Positions 1 to 8,791 of a stretch of 64,000 bases of DNA are shown in pieces. The notes under the pieces were generated by a model. The model did not search any database. It was not told the DNA's origin and worked only from the letters and a program-made list of their open reading frames with translations. The position numbers and the translations under genes were made by a program. The stretch is from Inconstantimicrobium porci. GTDB lineage: Bacteria; Bacillota; Clostridia; Clostridiales; Clostridiaceae. How positions within the stretch are numbered: position 1 is the first letter of the stretch; the number at the start of each line of letters is the position of its first letter. The stretch lies in the NCBI RefSeq assembly GCF_009696465.1, contig NZ_VULX01000008.1, positions 45,823 to 109,822 of the forward strand, written 5' to 3'.

Positions 1-1011
1 GAGTACAATAATGCTAGGTGTTTTAATGTCAAGGTTCCTAATATAGGAGCAGCAAAGGCAGTTTATTATGATATAGCAGCACTTAAGAGATGTGTCGAAT
101 ATATAGTACAGAATTCAATTGAAAATCCAATAGTATATGTTCTTGCGTGTAGGATAGGTCCTTTCATAGGTAAATATAAAAATAAAATTACTGAATTAGG
201 TGGTACTCTAATGGTAAATCCTGATGGACATGAATGGAAGAGAGATAAATGGAATTTTGCTATTAAAAGGTATTGGAAGTTATCTGAACAGCTTATGGTG
301 AAAAATGCTGATTTGTTAATTTGTGATTCTAAAAATATAGAGAAGTATATTCAGGAAGATTATAGTAAATATAAACCTAAAACTACATTCATAGCTTATG
401 GGGCAGAAACAAATAAATCATCATTAAGAGATGATGATAAAAAACTAACTGACTGGTATGAAAGTCATAATATTAGTGCAAAAAAATATTATCTTGTTGT
501 TGGAAGATTTGTACCTGAAAATAATTATGAAGTTATGATTTCAGAGTTTATGAAATCTAAAACAGATAAAGATTTTGTTTTAATCACTAATGTTGAAAAA
601 AATAAGTTCTATGAATATTTAAAACAGAAAACTAATTTTGAGAATGATAGCAGAATTAAATTTGTTGGTACAGTTTATGATGCAGAACTTCTTAAAAAAA
701 TAAGAGAAAATGCATATGGTTATTTCCATGGTCATGAAGTAGGTGGAACTAATCCATCACTTTTAGAGGTATTAGCTACTACAGATTTGAATTTATTGCT
801 TGATGTAGGTTTTAACAAAGAAGTTGCAGAAGATGGCGCTGTATATTTTAATAAAAAAGAAGGAAATTTAGCTGGACTTATTGATTCGGCAGATAATTTT
901 AGCAAAGATGTTATAAGCAATTATTCTGATAAGGCTAAATTAAGAATAGCTAACAATTATAGCTGGGATAAGATTGTTTCAGATTATGAGAAAGTTTTTT
1001 TGAGTAAATAA
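1..1011 (+). CDS. DUF1972/Cps2T-like rhamnosyltransferase, 5' truncated by window edge
   Basis: The reading frame is open from base 1, so the start codon lies upstream of the window. An internal ATG at 211 is not the real start, because the protein-like sequence continues before it. The segment VNPDGHEWKRDKWN followed by KLSEQLMVKNADLLICDS is typical of the DUF1972 glycosyltransferases (Cps2T/RgpA-type beta-1,4-rhamnosyltransferases). The C-terminal half has a GT4-like Rossmann donor domain with HEVGGTNPSLLEVL, which carries the conserved donor-site Glu. It probably adds rhamnose to a membrane-linked repeat unit at the cytoplasmic face. It opens a run of co-directional sugar-transferase genes. 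Family assignment is firm; the sugar specificity is inferred. Confidence 0.85.
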   Translation, partial: EYNNARCFNVKVPNIGAAKAVYYDIAALKRCVEYIVQNSIENPIVYVLACRIGPFIGKYKNKITELGGTLMVNPDGHEWKRDKWNFAIKRYWKLSEQLMVKNADLLICDSKNIEKYIQEDYSKYKPKTTFIAYGAETNKSSLRDDDKKLTDWYESHNISAKKYYLVVGRFVPENNYEVMISEFMKSKTDKDFVLITNVEKNKFYEYLKQKTNFENDSRIKFVGTVYDAELLKKIRENAYGYFHGHEVGGTNPSLLEVLATTDLNLLLDVGFNKEVAEDGAVYFNKKEGNLAGLIDSADNFSKDVISNYSDKAKLRIANNYSWDKIVSDYEKVFLSK

Positions 1012-1069
1012 TATTTCAGAGAAATTAATAAAATAGGATAAAGTATAACAAGGAGAGTAGATTATAAAA

Positions 1070-2221
1070 ATGAAGAATATTTTATATTTACATGCAGGAG
1101 CAGAAATGTATGGTGCAGATATAGTTCTATTGGAATTAATCAAAGGATTAAACAAAAAGGAGTATAATCCTTATGTAGTGTTACCTTGTGAAGGGCTATT
1201 AGTGGAAAAAATGAAGGAAAACGATATTCCGGTACAGGTAATACCATATCCTATTTTAAGAAGAAAGTACTTTAATTTATTTGGCATAATAAGATATATG
1301 AAAGATTATTTTGTTTATTCAAAAAAATTAAAAGAAATATGTGCTAATAAGAAAATAGATATTATTCATACTAACACTTCAGCTGTTCTTGAAGGGATAT
1401 ATTTAAAAAAGAAATTAGACATAAAACATGTATGGCACATTCATGAAATAATAATGAAACCTAAGTTTATACATAAGACATTAAGTTTTTTAATTTCAAA
1501 ATATGCAGATCAAGTTATAACTGTATCTAATTCTGTTAAGAACCACTTGATTGCTACAAAATACTTTAAGGAAGATGAGATAAAAGTAGTATATAATGGT
1601 GTAGATAATCAAATATTCAATCCAGATAATAAATATGATTACTTAAAACAAGAACTTAATATTCCTAATGATGCTGTGGTTGTCGGTATGATCGGTAGAG
1701 TAAATGCTTGGAAGGGCCAGAATGATTTTCTTGACGCTATAAAATATGTTTTAGTAAAAGACAAAAATGTGTATGCAATGCTTGTTGGAGGAGTGTTCGA
1801 AGGTCAGGAGTGGAGAATGACAGAACTTAAGGACAGAATAAAACAAATGGATAATAGCGACAGAATAATTCTTCAGGATTACAGAACAGATGTTAAAAAT
1901 ATACACTGTCTTTTTGATGTTTTTGTACTTCCAAGTACTAATCCAGATCCGCTTCCAACTGTTGTTCTTGAATCTATGGCAAGTGGTACTCCAGTTGTTG
2001 CATATGCACACGGTGGAGTGTGCGAAATGGTAAAACAGGATTATAACGGGAAGCTTGTTGAAGTTGGAAATGCTAAAGCGCTAGCAGATGCTATCCATAA
2101 TCTTGTTTGTGATGAAAAGCTTAGAATAAGTCAATCGATTAATTCGTTAGAAAGACAGAAGAATATGTTTTCATTAGATAGCTATATTAGTAATTTTACG
2201 GAAGTTTATAAAAAGTTATAA
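1070..2221 (+). CDS. Glycosyltransferase family 4
   Basis: The 383-residue protein has an N-terminal acceptor domain and a C-terminal GT4 donor domain. Visible signatures are VVGMIGRVNAWKGQ (start of the donor domain, near residue 205) and PDPLPTVVLESMASGTPVV (near residue 290), which holds the usual nucleotide-sugar-binding Glu. There is no signal peptide, so it should act in the cytoplasm on a lipid-linked acceptor. An AAGGAG site precedes the ATG. It sits 58 bp after the Cps2T-like gene and 15 bp before the next GT, consistent with one operon. Donor and acceptor sugars cannot be told from sequence. Confidence 0.88.
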   Translation: MKNILYLHAGAEMYGADIVLLELIKGLNKKEYNPYVVLPCEGLLVEKMKENDIPVQVIPYPILRRKYFNLFGIIRYMKDYFVYSKKLKEICANKKIDIIHTNTSAVLEGIYLKKKLDIKHVWHIHEIIMKPKFIHKTLSFLISKYADQVITVSNSVKNHLIATKYFKEDEIKVVYNGVDNQIFNPDNKYDYLKQELNIPNDAVVVGMIGRVNAWKGQNDFLDAIKYVLVKDKNVYAMLVGGVFEGQEWRMTELKDRIKQMDNSDRIILQDYRTDVKNIHCLFDVFVLPSTNPDPLPTVVLESMASGTPVVAYAHGGVCEMVKQDYNGKLVEVGNAKALADAIHNLVCDEKLRISQSINSLERQKNMFSLDSYISNFTEVYKKL

Positions 2222-2236
2222 TTAGGATGTGATTAT

Positions 2237-3223
2237 GTGGATAAAGAGGAGCTACTTCTTAGTATAATTATACCGGTATATAATGTAGAGAAGTATTTAC
2301 GTCAATGTATTGAGAGTGTTGTTAAACAGAATCTTTATAATTATGAAATTATATTGGTTAATGATGGATCTACAGATAATAGTCTTAATATATGTAAGGA
2401 ATATGCTGATAAGTATACTGAAATTAAAATTATAGATCAGAAAAATAAAGGACTTGGTGCTGCAAGAAATGCAGGTATTAAAAAAGCATCTGGTAAATAC
2501 ATAGGATTTCTTGATAGTGATGATTACATAAAACAGGATATGTTTTCAAAAATGTTGAATAAGGCTGAAGAGGATAATCTTGATCTTGTAATATGTGCAG
2601 TTGAAATGTATTTTGAAGATGATGGTAGAATAAATGTTATTGAAAATCATATAAATCACAATCTTATATATAATAAAATGGATATTATAAGATATGTTTT
2701 AACAAGAAATGTACAGTGTTTTGCTTGGAATAAAATATATAGAAGAAGTCTTTTTTATAATTTAGGCTATGAGGAAAATGTATATTATGAGGATATTTTC
2801 ACAATGTACAAAGTAGCGCAGATGACTAATAAGTGGACAATAATTAATGATCCATTATATGTATATAGGCAGAGAAAAAATAATATAACAAGTACTGTTA
2901 CGTTAAAACATATAAATGATTTAAATTTTGAGATAGAAAAGGTTCATGATGATATAAAACTTTGCACTTATATTGATCCGAAACTGGATATGTCTTTTAT
3001 TATTTCATATTTAAATGTTAGTCTTGATTTATTTTTTAAATATTGTAAATATGACAGTAGTAGTATTTATAAAAATTATCAGAAAGTATATGGAAATATA
3101 CCTAAGTATAGAGTGTCAGAAATTATATTTAATAAATATATTCAAAGAAGATTTAAAATAAATTATCTACTTTTTAAGATGAGGATACTTCCGATTCTTA
3201 AAAAACTAAAAAATAAGAGCTGA
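2237..3223 (+). CDS. Glycosyltransferase family 2
   Basis: Classic GT2 N-terminus: SIIIPVYNVEKYLRQCIES, then LVNDGSTDNS and the metal-binding FLDSDDY motif near residue 95. The C-terminal half is a typical GT2 tail with the segment YEDIFTMYKV, a likely catalytic-acid region. The start is GTG at 2237, chosen because AGGATG lies just upstream and the nearby ATG at 2235 is in another frame. Spacing to both neighbours is short (15-17 bp). It transfers a sugar from an NDP donor in polysaccharide repeat-unit assembly; specificity is unknown. Confidence 0.87.
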   Translation: MDKEELLLSIIIPVYNVEKYLRQCIESVVKQNLYNYEIILVNDGSTDNSLNICKEYADKYTEIKIIDQKNKGLGAARNAGIKKASGKYIGFLDSDDYIKQDMFSKMLNKAEEDNLDLVICAVEMYFEDDGRINVIENHINHNLIYNKMDIIRYVLTRNVQCFAWNKIYRRSLFYNLGYEENVYYEDIFTMYKVAQMTNKWTIINDPLYVYRQRKNNITSTVTLKHINDLNFEIEKVHDDIKLCTYIDPKLDMSFIISYLNVSLDLFFKYCKYDSSSIYKNYQKVYGNIPKYRVSEIIFNKYIQRRFKINYLLFKMRILPILKKLKNKS

Positions 3224-3239
3224 TGAAAGGAAATTTAGA

Positions 3240-4175
3240 ATGATTAGTATAGTTATACCTACATATAATAGAGAAAAAACTATTTCTAGAGCTTTAGATA
3301 GTGCATTAAATCAAACGTATAAAGATTTTGAGATAATTGTAGTTGATGATAATTCAAATGATAGAACTTGTGAAATTGTGAAAAGATACTGCGATAAATT
3401 CAATAATATTACTTATATAAAACATGAGGTTAATAAAGGTGGTTCAGGAGCTAGAAATACTGGTGTTAAAAATTCACATGGAGATATTATAGCATTTCTT
3501 GATAGTGACGATGAATTTGCAGATGACAAGCTTGAGAAATGTATGAATATTTTCAATGAAAGAAAAGATGTGGGTTTTATCTATACTGATGTTTATTTTA
3601 TCAGTGAAATAACAGGACATAAGTATATAAGTGAAAGACAAGAATGGAATAATAGCTATAAAGAGCTTTTAAGAAACAATATTATAGGTGGTACATCATC
3701 AATTGTAATTAGAAGGGAAGTCTTTGATAAGGCAAAAGGTTTTAATGAAACTTTACCAAGTTGTCAAGATTGGGATTTTTATATAAGAGCGTTAAAAAAT
3801 TGTAATGCATATAGAGTAGCAGGACCACTTACAAAATATTATGTTCATGAAGATAGTATATCAGGCAATAAGAATAAGGCAATTAATGGACATCTTCATA
3901 TAATGCAAGAAACAAAAGAAATCCTAAAGGATTATAATGATAAAAAGTTATTTAGAAGTATAATGAGTGAACAGTATGTAACAATTGCTCAGATATATTC
4001 TAATTTTAGTGATTATAAAAATGCTAAAAAAAATTATTTTGAGGCATTAAAAATGAATGTATTTAATAAAAAAGCTCTTAAAAATAGTATGCTTACTTTA
4101 TTAGGAGAAAAAAAGTTTCTTGCAACAAAGAGAAAATACTCACTTAAAAAGAATTCATTATTACATTCTAATTAG
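3240..4175 (+). CDS. Glycosyltransferase family 2
   Basis: The 311-residue GT2 protein begins directly with the fold (ISIVIPTYNREKTISRALDS), followed by VVDDNSNDRT, RNTGV and AFLDSDDEF (metal site). SCQDWDFYIRAL near residue 180 is the usual acceptor/catalytic region. An AAAGGAAA site precedes the ATG. It belongs to the same tightly packed glycosyltransferase operon. It differs clearly from the other GT2 proteins here, so it probably forms a different linkage. Confidence 0.87.
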   Translation: MISIVIPTYNREKTISRALDSALNQTYKDFEIIVVDDNSNDRTCEIVKRYCDKFNNITYIKHEVNKGGSGARNTGVKNSHGDIIAFLDSDDEFADDKLEKCMNIFNERKDVGFIYTDVYFISEITGHKYISERQEWNNSYKELLRNNIIGGTSSIVIRREVFDKAKGFNETLPSCQDWDFYIRALKNCNAYRVAGPLTKYYVHEDSISGNKNKAINGHLHIMQETKEILKDYNDKKLFRSIMSEQYVTIAQIYSNFSDYKNAKKNYFEALKMNVFNKKALKNSMLTLLGEKKFLATKRKYSLKKNSLLHSN

Positions 4176-4191
4176 TTTTTGAGGAGATAAT

Positions 4192-5361
4192 ATGAAAATT
4201 TGTTTTATAGTTCAGGATATATTCTCTGTAGGAGGCATACAGAGAGTGGTTTCTGTTTTGGCTAATGAACTTGTAAAAAAGAATCAAGTGGATATTTTAT
4301 GTATAAGTCATAATAAGAATGAGGATAGATCTCTTTATAATCTTAATGAAAAAATTAATGTAGTTATTGATGATTCTTTTTTAAAGAGAAGAATTATTAA
4401 TAAGTTTCCTTCAAAAGTATTAAGAAAATTAAATAATAGATTTAACTTTTTAAATAATATAAGATCAGTTAATATCCTTAGGTATGCTTATTATCCAAAA
4501 GAAGTATTAAATAGATTTGAAAGTTACATAAATACAAATAATTATGATGTTGTAATTGGTGTAGCAAATGAATACAGTTTATTGCTTAGTATAATTGCAA
4601 AAAGGGTTAACTGTAGGACAATAGGATGGCAACATAGTTCATATGATGCTTATTTTAATACAAAAGGAGCATATTCTTATCATCAAGAGGAACTATATAA
4701 GAAATATATGAATAATCTTGATCAGCTTATTGTGCTCACAAATTATGATAAATCTATGTATGAAACTAAGCTTAACATTTCAACAAAAGTAATATATAAT
4801 CCTATAACTATTAAATGTGATAAAAAATCAAAATTAGATAACAAAGTAATTTTATTTGCTGGAAGACTTGAAGAGTCAAAAGGTGTTGATTTGCTTTTAA
4901 AGACATTTGCTATAGTACATAGGAGAAGACCAGATTGGAAACTATATATAGCTGGAGATGGTAGTAAGAAAGACGAAATTATTGAAAGTATAAGAGAAAA
5001 AAATTTGGATGACTATGTAAGTATGCTTGGTAATATTAAGGATATGATGAAACAATACTGTTCATCATCAATCTTTGTTTCGTCTTCAAGATGGGAAGGT
5101 TTTGGCTTGTCATTAATTGAAGCCATGGGATGCGGAGTGCCTGTAGTATCCTTTGCAAATTCCGGCCCTAATGAGATAATAGATGACAATTGGAAAAATG
5201 GAATTCTAATTGAGAAGTACGATATTGATAACTTTGCAGATGCAATTATTCGTCTTATAGATGATAAGAAATTAAGAGAATTAATTGGAAGTGAATCAAT
5301 AAAACGGGCAGAAGAATTTTTAATAAACAACATACTTACAGAATGGTATTCAATATTTTAA
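4192..5361 (+). CDS. Glycosyltransferase family 4
   Basis: The 389-residue protein has an N-terminal glycine-rich acceptor-domain motif (VGGIQRVVSVLANEL) and a C-terminal donor domain starting at LFAGRLEESKGVDLLL. SRWEGFGLSLIEAMGCGVPVV carries the conserved E-x7-E-like pattern of GT4 enzymes. The GAGGAG site at 4180-4185 sets the start. It is 16 bp after the previous GT and 19 bp before the polymerase-like gene. It likely completes repeat-unit synthesis at the inner membrane face; the sugar is not predictable. Confidence 0.88.
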   Translation: MKICFIVQDIFSVGGIQRVVSVLANELVKKNQVDILCISHNKNEDRSLYNLNEKINVVIDDSFLKRRIINKFPSKVLRKLNNRFNFLNNIRSVNILRYAYYPKEVLNRFESYINTNNYDVVIGVANEYSLLLSIIAKRVNCRTIGWQHSSYDAYFNTKGAYSYHQEELYKKYMNNLDQLIVLTNYDKSMYETKLNISTKVIYNPITIKCDKKSKLDNKVILFAGRLEESKGVDLLLKTFAIVHRRRPDWKLYIAGDGSKKDEIIESIREKNLDDYVSMLGNIKDMMKQYCSSSIFVSSSRWEGFGLSLIEAMGCGVPVVSFANSGPNEIIDDNWKNGILIEKYDIDNFADAIIRLIDDKKLRELIGSESIKRAEEFLINNILTEWYSIF

Positions 5362-5380
5362 TTTAAGCAGGAGGTTTGAA

Positions 5381-6715
5381 ATGAATATAAAGTTATTAAT
5401 ATTCATCATATTTACAATAATTGTAGTTATATTTGGTATGAATAGATTTAAAGATAAAAATAACAACTTTAATATTTTTCTTATATTTTGTGCTATTTTA
5501 TTAAATTTATATATAAGAACTGATTTTGAATTTGGTGCTAAATATTGGTACATATCAACAGTATTAATTCTATTGTTTGTCATATATATTGCTTTATTAA
5601 TTGATAATATGAAAAAGATTGGTAACGTAAAAGGATTTATCAAACAAATTAAAATTGATAATATATTATTAGTGATTATATTAATTAGCTTTATTGTTTC
5701 ATTTAAAACAAAACAGGTCTATAATATTAATAGTTTTCTGGATATGTTTTTTATGTATTTTAGTATTTTACTAATTGGACTTATTTATAAGCATATGAAA
5801 AAATTTAGTTATAAGTATGTCCTTGAGTTATGTACTGTGTTAGCTGCATTTAACGGATGCCTTAGTATTTTACAATATGTTTTTAATAAAAAGTTTCTTA
5901 TAGGACAGTTTAATGATACTTTATCATATATGCAGAGTGGTCATATTGTAAAAAGATCTGTGGGCATAGCCGGAACCAATAATGCAGCAGGAGTTCTTGG
6001 AGTAATCTTTTTTTCTGTAGTTCTATTTTGTTTCTTGAAAAATAGGAGTAGGAAGAACTTGATTGCACTTATTTTAACTTCCATATTTTCAATTTTAACT
6101 TTAACAAGAACAGGTTATGTAGCTATTGCAGCTGAAATTTTATGCTATGTATTGTTTACAGATTGGAAGGATAAAAAGATAAGAAAAATAAAGTTATGGG
6201 CTTTTGCAGGGTTCGCTATTACATTTACAATCATTATGTTTCTTTTTGGTGAAAAGATAATCTTTACTTTATTCACACAAAGAGGAGCAACTGCTAGTTC
6301 AAGATTTGTTCAATATAGATTTATATTTGATAAAATTTTGGGATTCTATCCATCATGGGGTGGTATAGGCGTTGGACAATATAGAGATTTTGTAGCAGTT
6401 AATTTTCGTACTAGCAGCGGAAAATTATGGCCATATATTAGTATAGATGTTCATTCTCAATATTTAAGTTTAATAGTTGATTCAGGATGGATAGTAGCAT
6501 TATTATTCTTATTATTTAATGTATATCTTTTATATAAGGCAGTTAAATCATGCAGTGGTAAGTTACAAAGAGCATTTGTAATATCATTATTCGTAGGTAA
6601 TTTTATGGCATCAAATTTCGTACCAAATCAGGAGTATGTAATAAATAACTGGTTATATTATCTAATAATGTATTGCATGGTATATAAGAAAAACAACAAA
6701 GAACTAATAAATTAA
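5381..6715 (+). CDS. O-antigen ligase/polymerase-like (Wzy-type) membrane protein
   Basis: The 444-residue protein consists almost entirely of hydrophobic segments, about 10-12 predicted membrane helices. It has a larger extracytoplasmic loop around residues 290-365 that contains RGATASSRF and GGIGVGQYRD, followed by DVHSQYLSLIVDSGW. That H-containing loop motif is characteristic of Wzy/WaaL/O-antigen polymerase families. It follows five glycosyltransferases and precedes two more, the expected place for a repeat-unit polymerase. No Wzx flippase gene is visible in this part of the cluster. Polymerase versus ligase cannot be separated from sequence. Confidence 0.78.
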   Translation: MNIKLLIFIIFTIIVVIFGMNRFKDKNNNFNIFLIFCAILLNLYIRTDFEFGAKYWYISTVLILLFVIYIALLIDNMKKIGNVKGFIKQIKIDNILLVIILISFIVSFKTKQVYNINSFLDMFFMYFSILLIGLIYKHMKKFSYKYVLELCTVLAAFNGCLSILQYVFNKKFLIGQFNDTLSYMQSGHIVKRSVGIAGTNNAAGVLGVIFFSVVLFCFLKNRSRKNLIALILTSIFSILTLTRTGYVAIAAEILCYVLFTDWKDKKIRKIKLWAFAGFAITFTIIMFLFGEKIIFTLFTQRGATASSRFVQYRFIFDKILGFYPSWGGIGVGQYRDFVAVNFRTSSGKLWPYISIDVHSQYLSLIVDSGWIVALLFLLFNVYLLYKAVKSCSGKLQRAFVISLFVGNFMASNFVPNQEYVINNWLYYLIMYCMVYKKNNKELIN

Positions 6716-6726
6716 AGGAGTTTTCT

Positions 6727-7758
6727 ATGCGTACTGTAAGTATAATAGTGCCGGTTTATAATGCAGAGAGATATATAGATAAATGTATTCAAAGTATTAT
6801 AAATCAAACATATAAGAATATTGAAATCATTCTTGTGGATGATGGTTCTACAGATAATAGCAACATAATTTGCAAACAATATGAAAAAATACATGATAAT
6901 TTAAAACTTATATCTACTGAAAATAGAGGCGTTTCTTGTGCGAGAAATACTGGTATAGAGTCTTCATCAGGAAAATATATTATGTTTGTAGATTCTGATG
7001 ATTATATTGATAATGATATGATCGAAAAAATGCTACAAAAAGTAGAAGAAAATAATTATGATTTGTGTATATGTAACTATGTTAAGGAATACATAGATAA
7101 GCAAATAAATATAGAGTGTTTTGGTAAAGATCAAGTACTTAATAATGAAGAAATTAATCATTTAATTATAGACATTATTGAAAGAAGCGATAATCAAAAA
7201 GAGCATTTGTTAGCAGGAGTAAGAGGACCTTGGTGTAAGTTATATAGTAAAGAGATTATTGATAAATATGATATAAGATTTAATAATGAGCTTATCATAG
7301 GAGAAGATTTTATTTTTAACTTGGATTATCTAGCAAAATGTAGTAGTGTAAGTATAATTAATAAGTATTATTATCACTATGTAACCAATATGAATTCTGC
7401 AACCATGAAATATAAAGACATGTGCTGGAGTGGTATCTACAAAAAGATAATTTTATGCCTTATTACTTTCTTAAAATGTAATGATTTATTTGAGGTGGGT
7501 AAAGAAAGAGTAGATAAATTAATAATAAAATATTTCTTTATGTGTATTTATAATGAGATGTCTGATAATAATACTCATAATCTTAAATATAAACTTAGTC
7601 AGATAAAATATATGTGTAATGATGAAATTATAAGAAAGGCTATATATAATTTTAAAGGAACTTATGTGACTCCAAAAGAAAAAATGATTATTACACTGGC
7701 TAAATATAAAGCATATTATCTTATTTATCCTCTTGTAAAAATAAAAATACATAATTAA
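6727..7758 (+). CDS. Glycosyltransferase family 2
   Basis: The 343-residue GT2 enzyme has VSIIVPVYNAERYIDKCIQS at the N-terminus, LVDDGSTDNS, SCARNTGIE and MFVDSDDYI as nucleotide- and metal-binding motifs, and IIGEDFIFNLDY near residue 195 as the probable catalytic region. It starts 11 bp after the polymerase-like gene, from an AAAGGAG site. The C-terminal 100 residues are basic and poorly conserved in type, as usual for GT2 capsule enzymes. Role: sugar transfer in surface-glycan assembly. Confidence 0.87.
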   Translation: MRTVSIIVPVYNAERYIDKCIQSIINQTYKNIEIILVDDGSTDNSNIICKQYEKIHDNLKLISTENRGVSCARNTGIESSSGKYIMFVDSDDYIDNDMIEKMLQKVEENNYDLCICNYVKEYIDKQINIECFGKDQVLNNEEINHLIIDIIERSDNQKEHLLAGVRGPWCKLYSKEIIDKYDIRFNNELIIGEDFIFNLDYLAKCSSVSIINKYYYHYVTNMNSATMKYKDMCWSGIYKKIILCLITFLKCNDLFEVGKERVDKLIIKYFFMCIYNEMSDNNTHNLKYKLSQIKYMCNDEIIRKAIYNFKGTYVTPKEKMIITLAKYKAYYLIYPLVKIKIHN

Positions 7759-7781
7759 TGTAGCATATGAAAGGAGAAAAT

Positions 7782-8759
7782 ATGATTAAGATCAGTATTG
7801 TAGTGCCAATTTATAATGTGGAAAAGTATTTATGCAGATGCATTGATTCTATAATAAATCAAACTATTAAAGATATAGAAGTTATTCTTGTAGATGATGG
7901 TTCAACAGATAGCTGTCCTAAGATTTGTGATCAATATGCTCAAAAAGATATTAGAATTAGAGTTATACATAAAAGCAATGGAGGTCTTAGTTCTGCGAGA
8001 AATGAAGGAATAAAAGTTGCACAAGGACAGTATATTGGATTTGTTGATAGTGATGATTATGTTAATATTAATATGTATGAAAAATTATATAACCAAGCTA
8101 TTGAAAAAGGTGCAGATATAGTACAGTGTCATTTTAAGAAGGTCTATGAAGATGAAGATTATTCTCGTTTGATTAACGAATGTGACGTTGATGAATTAAG
8201 TAACAATGAGGCTTTATTAAGACTTGTTAAAATGGGTGAATTACATGTACAATCAGTTGTTGCGTGGAATAAGATTTATAAAAAGGAATTATTTCAGAAT
8301 ATATCCTATCCTATCGGAAAGCTTCATGAAGATGAGTTTACAACATATAAGTTATTTGCTAATAGTTCAAAAATAGTGGATATTAGTCAAGAACTTTACT
8401 ATTATAGACAGGTTGAAGGTAGTATAATGAATAGAAAATTTAATGTAAAAAGATTAGATTATCTTGAGGCATTAGTAAATATGGTTAACTTTTTTAAGAA
8501 TAAAAATGATGATGAACTATTTAGATTACTAATCCAACGTTCGATAGATACTTGTAGAATGTATTATTATGAAGCTTATGATAAAATAGGTGATAAAAGT
8601 ACATGTAATGGAATTAAACAAAAATATAACTTCATGTTTAAATATTACTTGTGTAATAAAAATATTAAAATTGAAAAGAAATTAAGTAGTTGTATTTTTT
8701 ATATAAGTCCGAATATTTATAAACTTATTCAGACAAAACGTAAAAAGCAATTGTATTGA
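7782..8759 (+). CDS. Glycosyltransferase family 2
   Basis: GT2 motifs are ISIVVPIYNVEKYLCRCIDS, LVDDGSTDS, SSARNEGIK and GFVDSDDYV, then KLHEDEFTTYKLF as the catalytic-acid region. The frame could open at an ATG at 7767, but the AAAGGAG ribosome binding site lies between that ATG and the one at 7782, so 7782 is the better start. It is the last glycosyltransferase of the operon, immediately upstream of the first amidase gene. It resembles the GT2 proteins at 2237 and 6727, suggesting duplication and divergence. Confidence 0.86.
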   Translation: MIKISIVVPIYNVEKYLCRCIDSIINQTIKDIEVILVDDGSTDSCPKICDQYAQKDIRIRVIHKSNGGLSSARNEGIKVAQGQYIGFVDSDDYVNINMYEKLYNQAIEKGADIVQCHFKKVYEDEDYSRLINECDVDELSNNEALLRLVKMGELHVQSVVAWNKIYKKELFQNISYPIGKLHEDEFTTYKLFANSSKIVDISQELYYYRQVEGSIMNRKFNVKRLDYLEALVNMVNFFKNKNDDELFRLLIQRSIDTCRMYYYEAYDKIGDKSTCNGIKQKYNFMFKYYLCNKNIKIEKKLSSCIFYISPNIYKLIQTKRKKQLY

Positions 8760-8791
8760 GTTGTAAAATGCGCAAGGAGGAATTTAATGGA

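Noticed and set aside
1..8759. Mobile or foreign origin of the glycosyltransferase cluster
   Set aside because: The base composition is slightly more AT-rich than the rest, but no integrase, IS or tRNA boundary is visible within the window.
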